Positions 1-8,587 of a stretch of DNA of 64,000 nucleotides are shown piece by piece. The notes under the pieces were generated by a model. It made no database searches. It had not been told where the DNA came from and saw only the letters and a list, made by a program, of their open reading frames with translations. The translations under genes were made by a program, and so were the position numbers. The stretch comes from Sulfuritalea sp. GTDB taxonomy: Bacteria > Pseudomonadota > Gammaproteobacteria > Burkholderiales > Rhodocyclaceae. The stretch covers positions 104,913 to 168,912 of the forward strand of contig NZ_JAFLDR010000003.1 of the NCBI RefSeq assembly GCF_017302275.1. Reading direction: 5' to 3'. Numbering within the stretch: the first letter of the stretch is position 1; the number at the start of each line of letters is the position of its first letter.

Positions 1-5
1 TGCCA

Positions 6-33
6 CCGGCCGCCGCGATACCGGGGCGGCCGG
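6..33 (-). terminator. GC-rich hairpin after the selenoprotein gene
   Basis: A 9-bp perfect stem (CCGGCCGCC pairing with GGCGGCCGG) with a 10-base loop lies directly downstream of the stop codon of the minus-strand thioredoxin-fold gene. A trailing T run, if present, would lie outside the window, so an intrinsic terminator is only a likely reading. Confidence 0.35.
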
Positions 34-38
34 CAATG

Positions 39-542
39 TCAGCTCTTCTGCGCCTTCCTGAAGGCGGCGAAATCACCACCCTTCAGGTAATGTTTCTCGG
101 CCACGTAACGGTCGAGCAGCAGCGCGTCGTCGACGGTCTTTAGCCCGCCGGTCAAGCGCGCAACCTCCTTGCCCGCGCCGTCGAGGAAGACCAGCACCGG
201 CCGCAGCTTGCGCGGATTGTGGCGCTTGACCATCGCGTGCAGCGGGTCCTTGTCGTCGAGTTCCAGCTCGCCGAAATCGGCATGGGCGCCGAGGAAATGC
301 TTCGAGTATTTCGCGGTGACTTCGGGCTTCTTGAGCACACTCACGGTGTAGCGACAAGCCCCTCAGTTCAAATGATCGCCGAAGTACAGCATGACGTGGC
401 GGTCGGGCTGCTGCTTCGCCGCCGCCAGCGCGGCGTGGTCATCGGCATGCAAGGGCAGCACGCCGTCGAGATGGTCCGCCGCGGCCGGCAGGCTGAAGGC
501 AGCGGCGCAAAGAAATGCGAGCAGGGCAAGCAGGCGCTTCAT
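39..542 (-). CDS. Exported thioredoxin-fold selenoprotein with a UxxC active site (TGA at 363-365 read as Sec)
   Basis: Seen: translation from the ATG at 540-542 (AGGAG 5 bases upstream) gives a signal peptide (MKRLLALLAFLCAAAFS, cleavage near residue 22), then LYFGDHLN, an in-frame TGA at 363-365, then GACRYTVSVLKKPEV and about 90 more residues in the same frame. Reading TGA as selenocysteine gives 167 residues with U60-G-A-C63, in the place of the CxxC of thioredoxins, just after the usual Y-F-G strand end. No frameshift is needed. A SECIS-like hairpin starts right after the TGA. The later GTG at 342-344 could start only a fragment lacking the first strand and half the active site, so a separate gene is unlikely. 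Known: UxxC thioredoxin-like selenoproteins exist in bacteria, and this window also holds a selenocysteine formate dehydrogenase. Inferred: a periplasmic thiol-disulfide or peroxide-type oxidoreductase. The alternative is a nonsense-mutated pseudogene. The gene lies downstream of fdhE on the same strand. Confidence 0.8.
324..362 (-). promoter_or_regulatory. Candidate bacterial SECIS element of the thioredoxin-fold gene
   Basis: Read on the minus strand from the base after TGA. An outer stem GGGCTT (361-356) pairs with AAGCCC (329-324). An inner hairpin has GC (352-351), a bulged T (350), ACAC (349-346), a five-base loop CGTGA (345-341), then GTGT (340-337) and GC (336-335). Counting the T of TGA as 1, the bulged U is 16 and the loop GU is 22-23. 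The E. coli fdhF SECIS needs a bulged U17 and loop G23-U24, so the design is the same with one base less. The neighbouring fdnG SECIS has the same layout. Confidence 0.7.
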
Positions 543-644
543 GGGTTCTCCTTGGGACGAGGTTACTGGCAGACAGTGTAGGCTGAAGTTTGGTTCCGTG
601 AAATGCCTCGGGGTTCCGTCCGCGGGTAAGCGATGAAACGAAAT

Positions 645-666
645 CACCGTGTCGCCAGCGCCGACT
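645..666 (-). repeat. Dispersed 22-bp repeat, copy 1
   Basis: One mismatch to the consensus, which begins AGTCGGCGCTGG and ends CGACACGGCG. It lies between the fdhE stop and the thioredoxin-fold gene, in minus orientation. Confidence 0.8.
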
Positions 667-674
667 CTTGCAAT

Positions 675-1601
675 TCAGCCCCCGGGCACCAGCAGCAGAT
701 TGGGCCCGCTGCGCGAATAGCCGGCTTCGTCGACCAGGATGTCGAGCGCCAGGGTGGCGAGGTCGTCGGCCACCGGATCGACGGGTGCCTTCTCGGCATA
801 CACGATCTTCAGGTAGCTCTTGCAGGCCTCGCAGGTTTCGGCGCGCACCGCGTCTGGCCCGGGCTGGCCGGTCCCGGTTTCGAGGTAACGGTAACCGATG
901 CCTTCGGTGGCGTCACAGGCGGAGCACTTGACGCGCACGAGGTTCCACTCGGTGTTGCACAAGGCGCAGTGCAGGTAGCGCAGGTTGCCGACCTCGCCGG
1001 CGCCGCGCACCACGCTGGCCACGGGCAGGAAGCCGCAACAGGGGCAGACGCCGGGCACGTCGAGCGCGACAATCTCGGCAACGCCGAGGCGGGCAGCGCC
1101 GGCTGTCCAGAGCACCTGCAGGGCGGCGCCGACATAAGGCAGCAAGGCGGCATCCGGCCCGTAGAGCTCGGTATGCAGCACGCGCTCGGCCAGGGCTTCG
1201 ATCCGCTCGGCATCGTAGGCGGCAAGCCGCGCCAGATCATCGCGCGCCATGTCCGGCGCGTCGCGGGCCACGGCGGCGACAATCAGGGAAAGGCTGTCGC
1301 GCCAGGCGGCGGAACGCGGCCAGGATTGTGCCGGCAGGGGCGGCATGCGGTGTTCGCGCGCCACGCCCATGCGTGCCGCATCCGGCAAATCCAGCGCGGG
1401 CATGGCCTGCAGGGCCAGGTGCTGGGCGCGGCTGATGGCACCGAGGAAGCGCAGCCAGTCGCCCAGGCTGTGGCCGTCGGCGAGTTGCTCGAAGCGCAGT
1501 GCGCGCTGGCTGAAAAGTGTCGCGGGGTCGGGCGCGATGACGTGGGGCGGCTCGCTGCTCGACTTGATGGGAATGATCGGGGCTTGGAAAGTGGCGCTCA
1601 T
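675..1601 (-). CDS. fdhE: Formate dehydrogenase accessory protein FdhE
   Basis: 308 residues from the ATG at 1599-1601. The C-terminal half carries four CxxC pairs (CPCC, CALC, CSAC, CEAC), the rubredoxin-like iron-binding arrangement of FdhE, within recognisable family sequence around HCALCNTEWN and CEACKSYLKI. FdhE is a cytoplasmic protein needed to make active respiratory formate dehydrogenases; it interacts with the catalytic subunit before export. It is the fourth gene of the fdnGHI operon on the minus strand, separated from fdnI by 83 bases that hold a strong hairpin, so its expression may be lower than that of the structural genes. Length matches the E. coli protein (309 residues). Confidence 0.93.
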   Translation of the reverse strand: MSATFQAPIIPIKSSSEPPHVIAPDPATLFSQRALRFEQLADGHSLGDWLRFLGAISRAQHLALQAMPALDLPDAARMGVAREHRMPPLPAQSWPRSAAWRDSLSLIVAAVARDAPDMARDDLARLAAYDAERIEALAERVLHTELYGPDAALLPYVGAALQVLWTAGAARLGVAEIVALDVPGVCPCCGFLPVASVVRGAGEVGNLRYLHCALCNTEWNLVRVKCSACDATEGIGYRYLETGTGQPGPDAVRAETCEACKSYLKIVYAEKAPVDPVADDLATLALDILVDEAGYSRSGPNLLLVPGG

Positions 1602-1636
1602 GGGGAAGAGTCTATTCGATTGGGGTCGTACAAACG

Positions 1637-1660
1637 ACCCGCGGGCCGGAGCCCGCGGGT
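1637..1660 (-). terminator. Hairpin between fdnI and fdhE
   Basis: A 10-bp perfect stem ACCCGCGGGC/GCCCGCGGGT with a four-base loop. On the minus strand it is followed by CGTTTG, not a clean T run, so it may be a partial terminator or an mRNA-stabilising structure that sets fdhE lower than fdnGHI. Confidence 0.4.
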
Positions 1661-1684
1661 TTGTTGGCGCTGCGAAATGCCGGT

Positions 1685-2308
1685 TCAGGACTTGCCGGTG
1701 ACCTGACGGTACCAGGCGCGGTGATGCTGCTTGGCCCAGGCGCGGGTGACCGTGCCATAGACCATCGCCCGCACCGTGCCGCGAACCCAGAGCGCGGCAT
1801 AGACATGGACGAAGATCATCGCGATCATGATCGCGGCGACCGCCGAATGCACCACCGCGCCCAGGCGCACCACATCCACCGGCAGGTTGAAGTAGGCGCG
1901 CCACAGGAAGACGCCGGAAACGAACAGGAGCAGCATGCACAGCGCCATGGCCCAGAACATCGCCTTCTGCCCGCCGTTGTACTTGCCCTGTTCCGGCATG
2001 TTGTGGTCGTTGCCGCTGACCATCTCGCCGGCCCGCGAGAGCCATTCCTTGTCCGCCGGCGTCATCACGTTGAGCGACTTGAAGCGGAAGAACATCACCA
2101 GGAAGGCCAGCGCCATGAGAACGCCGAGGAAGGGGTGCAGGATGCGCGCCCAGACCCCGCCGCCGAAGAGCTGCGTCAGTGGATAAAAGGCCGGATGGAA
2201 GAAGGCCAGGCCGGACAGCGCGAGCAGGATGAAGCAGATGCCGACGAGCCAGTGATTGGCCCGCTCCTGCGCGTCGTAGCGCGTGAGGTCTTTCGGATTG
2301 CGGATCAT
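1685..2308 (-). CDS. fdnI: Formate dehydrogenase cytochrome b556 subunit (gamma)
   Basis: 207 residues with four hydrophobic segments (about 20-40, 58-76, 112-132, 150-172). Histidines suited to haem b ligation are visible in H19-W (RANHW), H58 (ILHPF) and in the fourth helix (VVHSAV and MIFVHVYAAL). This is the quinone-reducing, membrane-anchoring subunit of formate dehydrogenase N/O. It takes electrons from the Fe-S subunit fdnH and reduces quinone. The start has GGAGG 8 bases upstream. A 118-base spacer with a GC-rich hairpin separates it from fdnH, unusually long for this operon. Confidence 0.93.
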   Translation of the reverse strand: MIRNPKDLTRYDAQERANHWLVGICFILLALSGLAFFHPAFYPLTQLFGGGVWARILHPFLGVLMALAFLVMFFRFKSLNVMTPADKEWLSRAGEMVSGNDHNMPEQGKYNGGQKAMFWAMALCMLLLFVSGVFLWRAYFNLPVDVVRLGAVVHSAVAAIMIAMIFVHVYAALWVRGTVRAMVYGTVTRAWAKQHHRAWYRQVTGKS

Positions 2309-2387
2309 GATGCTGCCTCCGATGGGCCGCCCCGAGGGGGCAGCGAGTCAACAAGCTGGAAGCCGCGCAGCGGCTGAACCGTCGTTA

Positions 2388-2408
2388 CCCCCTTCCGCGG
2401 GAAGGGGG
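2388..2408. repeat. C/G-rich intergenic hairpin (CCCCCTTCC/GGAAGGGGG)
   Basis: A 9-bp stem with a three-base loop in the fdnH-fdnI spacer. Near-copies of the arms recur between smg and topB (38730-38750), and a shorter C6/G6 form precedes fmt (35202-35217), so this is a dispersed intergenic element and not an operon-specific signal. Confidence 0.6.
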
Positions 2409-2426
2409 CTAGGGGGATGGTCGTTT

Positions 2427-3311
2427 TCATTTCTCCTCCTTCTCCAGTTCGTCCTCAAGCTCCTTGCTGACCTCGTTCGGACCCTTCATCACGTAGTGGA
2501 ACAGGCTGCCCAATGCCACGGCAGCCATGGCCACAGTGGCCACCGGCTTGGCGATGCCCTTCCACAACGACACCAGCGGACTGATACTGGGATTGTTGGG
2601 CAGGCCCTTGTAGAGCTCCGGCCGGTCGGCGTGGTGCAGCACGTACATGACGTGCGTGCCGCCCACCCCTGCCGGATCATAGAGCCCCGCCTTGTCGTAG
2701 CCGCGCATCTTCAGGTCGACCACTCGCTTCGCCGCGTAATCCTTCATCTGCTCCTTGGAGCCAAACTGGATCGCACCGGTCGGGCAGACCTTGGCGCAGG
2801 CCGGCGCCTGGCCGACGGCGACGCGGTCGGAACACAGCGAGCACTTGTAGGCCTTGTTGTCTTCCTGCGAGATGCGCGGGATGTTGAAGGGACAGCCGGT
2901 GATGCAATAGCCGCAGCCGATGCAGTTTTCCTGGTGGAAATCGACGATGCCGTTGGCGTACTGGATGATGGCGCCGGGGGCCGGGCAGGCCTTGAGGCAG
3001 CCCGGATCGGCGCAATGCATGCAGCCGTCCTTGCGGATCAGCCACTCCAGCTTGCCCTTTTCCTCGACTTCGGCGAAGCGCATCACGGTCCACGACTTGG
3101 CCGTCAGGTCGATCGGGTTGTCGTAGACGCCGTGGTTGACGCCGACCTCGTCGCGAATGTCGTTCCATTCCATGCAGGCCGCCTGGCAGGCCTTGCAGCC
3201 GATGCAGGTGGACACGTCGATCAGCTTGGCCACTTCCGTGGTCTGCCGGACGCCGGGTGCCGGTGTGGTCGTCGCCGAGCGGCGGGCGATATCTAGCGAT
3301 TGCAATGCCAT
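2427..3311 (-). CDS. fdnH: Formate dehydrogenase iron-sulfur subunit (beta)
   Basis: 294 residues. Four cysteine clusters fit four [4Fe-4S] centres: [11 protein letters not shown] near residue 36, [13 protein letters not shown] near 97, [11 protein letters not shown] near 128 and CSLC with CAKVC near 155-175. A single C-terminal membrane helix (about 248-272) anchors it, as in E. coli FdnH (294 residues). It carries electrons from the molybdenum or tungsten site in fdnG to the cytochrome fdnI. It begins 12 bases after the fdnG stop with GGGGGA as ribosome binding site, so the two genes are translationally close. Confidence 0.96.
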   Translation of the reverse strand: MALQSLDIARRSATTTPAPGVRQTTEVAKLIDVSTCIGCKACQAACMEWNDIRDEVGVNHGVYDNPIDLTAKSWTVMRFAEVEEKGKLEWLIRKDGCMHCADPGCLKACPAPGAIIQYANGIVDFHQENCIGCGYCITGCPFNIPRISQEDNKAYKCSLCSDRVAVGQAPACAKVCPTGAIQFGSKEQMKDYAAKRVVDLKMRGYDKAGLYDPAGVGGTHVMYVLHHADRPELYKGLPNNPSISPLVSLWKGIAKPVATVAMAAVALGSLFHYVMKGPNEVSKELEDELEKEEK

Positions 3312-3323
3312 GTCATATCCCCC

Positions 3324-6300
3324 TTAGATCTTCTCGATGTTGACCAGGAACGCCTTGTATTCTGGCGTCTGGCAATTGGCGTCGCCGACGAACGGCGTCA
3401 GCGTGTTGGTGATGAAGCCCGGCTTGGTGACCCCCTTGAAGCCCCAGTGGATCGGAATGCCCACGGTGTGCACCTTCTTGCCGTCGACGTCGAGCGTCTT
3501 GATCCGCTTGGTGACCACGGCCACGGCCTTGATGAAGCCGCGGTTGCTGCGCACCTTGACCTTGTCGCCGGTGGCAATGCCCTTCTCCTGCGCCAGTTGC
3601 TCGCTGATCTCGACGAACTGGTCGGGTTGCAGCACGGCATTGATCATCGAGTGCTTGGTCCAGTAATGGAAGTGCTCGACGAGGCGGTAGGTAGTGGCCA
3701 CGTAGGGGAAGTCCTTCGCCTTGCCGAAGGTTTCCATGTCGCCCTTGAACACCCGTGCCGCCGGATTGCTGATGGCCTTGGGGTTGTTGGGATGGAAAGG
3801 ATTCTTGTCCAGCGGCGTCTCGAAGGGCTCGTAATGCTCGGGGAAGGGACCGTCGGCCATGGCCGGCGCGAAAAGCCGCGCCACGCCTTCCGGGGTCATG
3901 ATGAAGGGCATCACCCCCTCGTCGGGTGCCGCGTCGGGCCGCATGTCTGGCACGTCGTTGCCGCCCCAGGCCGTGCCGGTCCACTTGATCACCGTGCGCT
4001 TCGGGTCCCACGGCTTGCCGGAAAGGTCGCAACTGGCACGGTTGTAGAGGATGCGCCGGTTGGCCGGCCAGGCGAAGCCCCAGTTCAGCGATTGGCCCAG
4101 CCCGGTGGGGTCGGAGTTGTCGCGCCGCGCCGTGAGGTTGCCCGCCTGCGACCAGCAGCCGCCGTAGATCCAGTTGCCGCAGGACGTGCTGCCATCGTCC
4201 CGCAGTTGCGCGAAGCCGGCCACCTGCTCGCCGGCCTTGACGATGACCTTGGTCTTGTCCTTGGGATCGAAGACGTCGCCCAGCGCCTTGCCGGAAATCT
4301 CCATGAGGAGTTCCGCCGGCGACGGCTTGGCCGGGATGCGGTAGGGCCAGGTCAGGTTCATGATCGGCTCGGGCAGCTTGCCGCCGTCCTTGGCATACAT
4401 CGCCCTGAGCTTGAGGAACAGCGCCGCCAGGATCTCGATGTCGCCCTTCGACTCACCGGGACCGTCGGCCGCCTTCCAGTGCCACTGGATGACGCGACCG
4501 GAGCTGGTGAAGCTGGCCGTCTCTTCGGCGAAGAGGTTGGCCGGCAGGCGGAATACCTCGGTCGCGACCTTGGTCGGGTCGACCTCGTTGAACTCGCCGT
4601 GCGGCTTCCAGAACTCCGAGGTATCGGTGGCCAGCGGATCGATGACGACCAGGAACTTGAGCTTGGCCAGCGCATCGGCCACCTTCTTCTTGTTCGCCAC
4701 CGAGGCCAGCGGGTTGAAGCCCTGGCAGAAGAAGCCGTTCATCTTGCCCTGGTGCATGCGCTCGAACATCGCCAGCACGTCGTAGGCACCATCCTTCTTC
4801 GGCAGCCAGTCGTAGCCGTAGTCGTTCTTGTCGGTCGCCGCCGCCCCGTACCAGGCCTTCTGCAGGCTGGTGAACCACTTCGGGAAGTTCTGCGGGAAGT
4901 TCATCTGGTTCGGCCGCAGCGGTTTCGGCGTACGCTTTTCCAGATAGGTCTTGCGATCGACGTCGGCATCGGTCGGCGCCGACAGGTAGCCGGGCAGTAC
5001 TTCCGAATACAGGCACATGTCGGTGATGCCCTGCACGTTGGCGTGGCCGCGCAGCGCGTTGATGCCGCCGCCCGCCATGCCCATGTTGCCGAGCAGGAGC
5101 TGGATCAGGGCCATGGTGCGAATGTTCTGCGAGCCGACCGAATGCTCGGTCCAGCCCAGCGCATAACAGATCGTCATGGTCTTGTCGGGTGCCGCCGTCT
5201 CCGCGATCATTTCGCAGATCTTGAGGAAGGCGTCCTGCGGCGTGCCGGTGGTCTTGCTCACCAACTCGGGCGTGTAGCGGCTGTAGTGCTTCTTCAGCAA
5301 CTGGAAGACGCAGTTCGGGCTTTCCAGGGTCGGATCGACCATGGCGAAGCCGTCCTTGCCGATCTGGTACTTCCAGGTGTCCTTGCCATAGCTGCGCTTC
5401 TCGGCGTTGTAGCCGGAGAACAGGCCGTCCTCGAACTTGAAGCCCTCGTCGATCAGGAAGGCGGCGTTGGTGTAGTTCTTGACGTACTCGTGATGGATCT
5501 TGTCCTTCGACAGCAGGTAGTTGATGACGCCGCCGAGGAAGGCGATGTCGGAACCGGCGCGAATCGGCGCGTAGAAGTCGGAAACGGCGGCCGAGCGCGT
5601 GAAGCGCGGGTCGACCACGATCAGCCGGGCCTTGCGGTCCTTCTTCGCTTCGATGACCCACTTGAAACCGCAGGGATGCGCTTCGGCGGCATTGCCGCCC
5701 ATGACGATCACCAGGTCCGAATTCTTCAGATCGACCCAGTGATTGGTCATTGCACCACGCCCAAATGTCGGACCCAGACTGGATACCGTGGGGGCGTGTC
5801 AAATACGTGCTTGCGTGTCGAGTGCGACGACTCCGAGGTTGCGCAGGATCTTGCTGGTGAGGTAGCCGGCTTCATTGCCGGCGGCCGACGAGGCGAGGAA
5901 ACCGGTGGTGTTCCAGCGGTTGACGGTCACGCCGTCGGCATTCTTCTCGATCAGGTTGGCGTCGCGGTCCTTCTTGACGTGGGCCGCGATGCGGTTGATC
6001 GCGTCATCCCAGGAGATGCGCTTCCACTCGTTGCTGCCGGCTTCGCGCACTTCGGGAAACTTGAGCCGGTTCGGGCTCTTGACCATGTCCATCAGGCCGG
6101 CACCCTTGGGGCACAGCGTACCGCGATTCACGGGATTGTCCGGATCGCCCTCGATGTGGATGATGTCCGCTTTCGCGTTCTTGGACTTGTCGCCCGTGGT
6201 GTAGATCAGGACCCCGCAACTGACCGAGCAGTAGGGGCACATGTTGCGGGTTTCCGTGGCGTGGGCCAGCTTGTAGCTGCGCACCTCCGCCAGGGCCGAT

Positions 6301-6386
6301 GTGGGCGAGAATCCCATCAAAGCAATGGATGACCCGCTCATGCCGGCGCCGCAGATCTTGAAGAACTGCCGCCGTGAGACTTGCAT
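3324..6386 (-). CDS. fdnG: Formate dehydrogenase catalytic subunit, selenocysteine at residue 196 (TGA at 5799-5801)
   Basis: Start ATG at 6384-6386 follows AAGGAGGAG. The protein opens with a twin-arginine signal (SRRQFFK), so it is exported folded to the periplasm. Then comes an N-terminal [4Fe-4S] motif (CPYCSVSCGV) and the molybdopterin domains. The frame meets TGA after LDTQARI and continues HAPTVSSLGPTFGRGAMTNHW. This is the known Sec site of FDH-N, where E. coli also has Sec at 196. With the TGA read through, the protein has 1020 residues against 1015 in E. coli FdnG. The enzyme oxidises formate to CO2 with a bis-MGD Mo/W cofactor, and the Sec ligates the metal. It leads the operon fdnGHI-fdhE. 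Gene finders that stop at TGA will split it in two. Confidence 0.96.
5756..5798 (-). promoter_or_regulatory. SECIS element of fdnG
   Basis: Directly after the TGA, CACGCCC (5798-5792) pairs with GGGCGTG (5762-5756). Inside, CGG (5788-5786), a bulged T (5785), ATCC (5784-5781), loop AGTCT (5780-5776), GGGT (5775-5772) and CCG (5771-5769) form the apical hairpin. Counted from the T of TGA, the bulged U is 17 and the loop GU is 23-24, exactly the positions required by SelB in E. coli fdhF. Confidence 0.88.
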
Positions 6387-6516
6387 CTGACTCCTCCTTT
6401 TTTGTTTGATTTCCAGCATTGACAGCCGGACAAGTATCTGCTTCCGTACGAGCGAAAGCAATGCTTCAAACAGGATTTCTTATGCCGCATAGCAGCATCT
6501 ACGGACGCGCGGAACG

Positions 6517-6542
6517 GTCTGCGGCGGCTGGCCGCCGCAGAC
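6517..6542 (-). terminator. Hairpin downstream of dsbC
   Basis: An 11-bp perfect stem GTCTGCGGCGG/CCGCCGCAGAC with a CTGG loop, 26 bases past the dsbC stop and upstream of fdnG. No T run follows on the minus strand, so termination strength is uncertain. Confidence 0.45.
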
Positions 6543-6568
6543 TATGAAGGCAGGGAGTTCGCGGCCGC

Positions 6569-7246
6569 TCAGCCGCCGGCGGCGAAGCGCTTTTCGATCT
6601 CGGCCGCCGGTATGTAGCCACCGACACGCTCGCCGCCGGCAAAGAAGATAGCCGGCGTACCGTTGATGCGCAGCTTGCCGCCCAGTTGCGCGGACTTGTT
6701 CAGACCGGAGGTGTCGCACTTGCCCGACGCCGCGGGCGGCGCCTTGTTGGCAGTCATCCAGTCGACCCAGGCCTTGGCCTTGTCCGGCGCACACCAAATG
6801 GCCTTCGATTTTTCGTAGGAATCGTCGCCCAGCACCGGCAGCAGGAAGGTGTACACGGTCACGTCCTTCAGCGTCAGCACGTCCTTCGCCAGCTTCTTGC
6901 AATAACCGCAGTTGGGATCCTCGAAAGTGACCATTACGTTCTTGCCGTTGCCGCGAACCTGCTTGAGCGCCAGATCCAGCGGCAGCGCGTTGAACTGCCG
7001 CTCGGCAGTGATGTTCCGGCCGGTCTTCATGTCGAGCAGGTTGCCGAAGATCAGGTATGACGCCTTGTCGTCTACATAAAAGATCTGGCTATCCACGGTT
7101 ACCTCCCACAATCCCGGCATGGGGGCCTTGACCAACTTTTCGACCTTGCCCAGCTTGGCTTCGGCGGCCTTTCTCACATCGGACTCGTCGGCGATGGCGG
7201 CGAGGGACACGCAGGCCAGGGCGGCTGCAAGCAGGGACGGTTTCAT
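6569..7246 (-). CDS. dsbC: Periplasmic disulfide isomerase DsbC
   Basis: 225 residues with a Sec signal peptide (residues 1-19), a DsbC/G dimerisation domain (about 20-85) and a thioredoxin-fold domain whose active site is C113-G-Y-C116 in the context EDPNCGYCKK. A second cysteine pair (AIWCAPDK and SGKCDTSG) matches the structural disulfide of DsbC. The protein reshuffles wrong disulfides in periplasmic proteins and is kept reduced by DsbD. It is 20 bases downstream of the UbiH-type gene on the same strand, so the two are probably co-transcribed. Length is close to E. coli DsbC (236). Confidence 0.93.
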   Translation of the reverse strand: MKPSLLAAALACVSLAAIADESDVRKAAEAKLGKVEKLVKAPMPGLWEVTVDSQIFYVDDKASYLIFGNLLDMKTGRNITAERQFNALPLDLALKQVRGNGKNVMVTFEDPNCGYCKKLAKDVLTLKDVTVYTFLLPVLGDDSYEKSKAIWCAPDKAKAWVDWMTANKAPPAASGKCDTSGLNKSAQLGGKLRINGTPAIFFAGGERVGGYIPAAEIEKRFAAGG

Positions 7247-7265
7247 GAGTTCTCCAGGGAAATTA

Positions 7266-8426
7266 TCAGGATGCCAGCGCGTAGCGGACCAGCAGGTCCT
7301 TTACGACCGGCAAGCCGTTGGTGAGGTTCAATCCAAAATTGCGCAGGCGGGCCAACGGTCCGGCGGCCGGGCCGAAAAGGTCGTGCAGCGTGTCCGTCAC
7401 CGTTTGCAGGGTCACCACGTCAGACTTGCGTGCCCGCTCGTAAGCGCGCAGCAGGGACAGGTCGCCGCAATCAATGTGGGCCGGCTTTTCGCAGAGGAGA
7501 GACGACAGCGCCTGAGCATCCTGAAATCCGAGGTTGATGCCGTGCCCGGACAGCGGGTGAATGGTATGCGCGGCATCGCCGATCAGCGCCAGGCGCGAGG
7601 CCACGGCCCGTGGCGCACGCATCAGGCGTAGCGGGAAGCCCGCCTGCGCGGTGATCAGTTCCAGTGCGCCCAGTCGCCCGCCGCCGGCCCCGGCGACACG
7701 CCGGGACAACGCCTCTGGTTCCATTTCGAGCAACTCGCGGCCGAGGTATTCCGGTGCCGACCAGACCATGGAAATGCGATTGCCGGGCAGCGGCAACCAC
7801 GCCAGCACACCCTCGCTGCAGCGAAACCACTGAAACGCCGCATCGCGATGCGGCAATTCCGTGGCGAAATTGGCCACCACGCCGAGTTGATCGTACGGAT
7901 CGAAACGCGCTTCCAGGCCTGCCGCGGCACGGGTCCAGGAATCGGCGCCATCGGCAGCAACGACCAGCCGAGCGGCGATTTTTCGTCCGTCGTCGAACGT
8001 CAGATGCGCCGCGTCCGGAGTAATTGCCAGCGCCGTCGGACGCGCCGGGCAAAACAGGCTCAGGTTACCCTGGCGCTTGGCGGTTTCCCAGAGCTCGCGC
8101 AGCATCAGGGAGGATTCAATGATCCAGGCCAGTTCCGGAACGCCGCTGCCATAGGCACTGAAATCCAGCCGGCCGCCGGCATCGCCGTGTATCTCCATTG
8201 CCCGTACTGCCTCCATGCGCGCCGGGTCGAGATGGCGCCAGGCGCCTACCTCGTCGAGAAAGCGGGCATTGGCCGGACTGATGGCATAGATCCGCGAATC
8301 CCACCCGTCCGCGAAGACCGGCGCCCGACCTTCGACCAAGGCAACCGAAAGTGCCGCCCGACGCAGGGCCGCAGCAAGCGAGAGGCCGGCGAGGCCACCC
8401 CCCACGATCACAATATCGAAATCCAT
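7266..8426 (-). CDS. FAD-dependent ubiquinone-biosynthesis hydroxylase, UbiH/UbiF/Coq6 family
   Basis: 386 residues from the ATG at 8424-8426. The N-terminal dinucleotide-binding motif is IVGGGLAGLSLA; the FAD/NAD-binding middle motif is around AADGADSW; the family signature GDAAHTIHPLSGHGINLGF is present near residue 285. These flavin monooxygenases hydroxylate the ring of ubiquinone precursors at C1, C5 or C6. Which position this enzyme serves cannot be told from sequence by eye, because betaproteobacteria carry different sets (UbiH, UbiF, UbiL, UbiM). It is transcribed with dsbC downstream. Confidence 0.88.
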   Translation of the reverse strand: MDFDIVIVGGGLAGLSLAAALRRAALSVALVEGRAPVFADGWDSRIYAISPANARFLDEVGAWRHLDPARMEAVRAMEIHGDAGGRLDFSAYGSGVPELAWIIESSLMLRELWETAKRQGNLSLFCPARPTALAITPDAAHLTFDDGRKIAARLVVAADGADSWTRAAAGLEARFDPYDQLGVVANFATELPHRDAAFQWFRCSEGVLAWLPLPGNRISMVWSAPEYLGRELLEMEPEALSRRVAGAGGGRLGALELITAQAGFPLRLMRAPRAVASRLALIGDAAHTIHPLSGHGINLGFQDAQALSSLLCEKPAHIDCGDLSLLRAYERARKSDVVTLQTVTDTLHDLFGPAAGPLARLRNFGLNLTNGLPVVKDLLVRYALAS

Positions 8427-8455
8427 TGCGCAATTGTCGCCTAGCGGGCCTCGCC

Positions 8456-8485
8456 TTGACAAGGCAAGCGTGCGGCGAGGATAAT
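8456..8485 (+). promoter_or_regulatory. Sigma-70 promoter of the CAU tRNA
   Basis: A perfect -35 TTGACA (8456-8461), an 18-base spacer and -10 GATAAT (8480-8485) place a start site about 8 bases before the mature tRNA at 8501. It diverges from the UbiH-type gene. Confidence 0.8.
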
Positions 8486-8500
8486 TCCGCCCCTTTGCAC

Positions 8501-8577
8501 GGTGATGTAGCTCAGCTGGTTAGAGCGACGGATTCATAATCCGTAGGTCGAGGGTTCAAGTCCCCCCATCACCACCA
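8501..8577 (+). tRNA. tRNA with CAU anticodon, probably elongator tRNA-Met
   Basis: 77 bases with a complete cloverleaf: acceptor stem GGTGATG/CATCACC, D arm with AGCTCAGCTGGTTAGAGC, anticodon stem ACGGA/TCCGT with loop TTCATAA, T arm with GGTTCAAGTCC, and encoded CCA. The first acceptor pair is G-C, which excludes an initiator tRNA-Met with its unpaired first base. A tRNA-Ile2 whose CAU is changed to lysidine-AU is the alternative. Confidence 0.95.
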
Positions 8578-8587
8578 GTCATACCAA

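Noticed and set aside
39-344. A separate 101-residue gene starting at GTG 342-344.
   Set aside because: It would begin after the active-site cysteine position, without a ribosome binding site and inside the SECIS loop. Reading through the TGA explains both parts better.
3300-6332. A 1010-codon open frame on the plus strand opposite fdnG.
   Set aside because: It is the antisense of a high-GC gene with strong codon bias; the product is Arg/Gly/Val/Leu-rich low-complexity sequence with no domain, and fdnG is certain on the other strand.
6387-6480. A sigma-54 promoter before fdnG.
   Set aside because: No GG/GC pair with correct spacing; only TTGC-like half sites are present.
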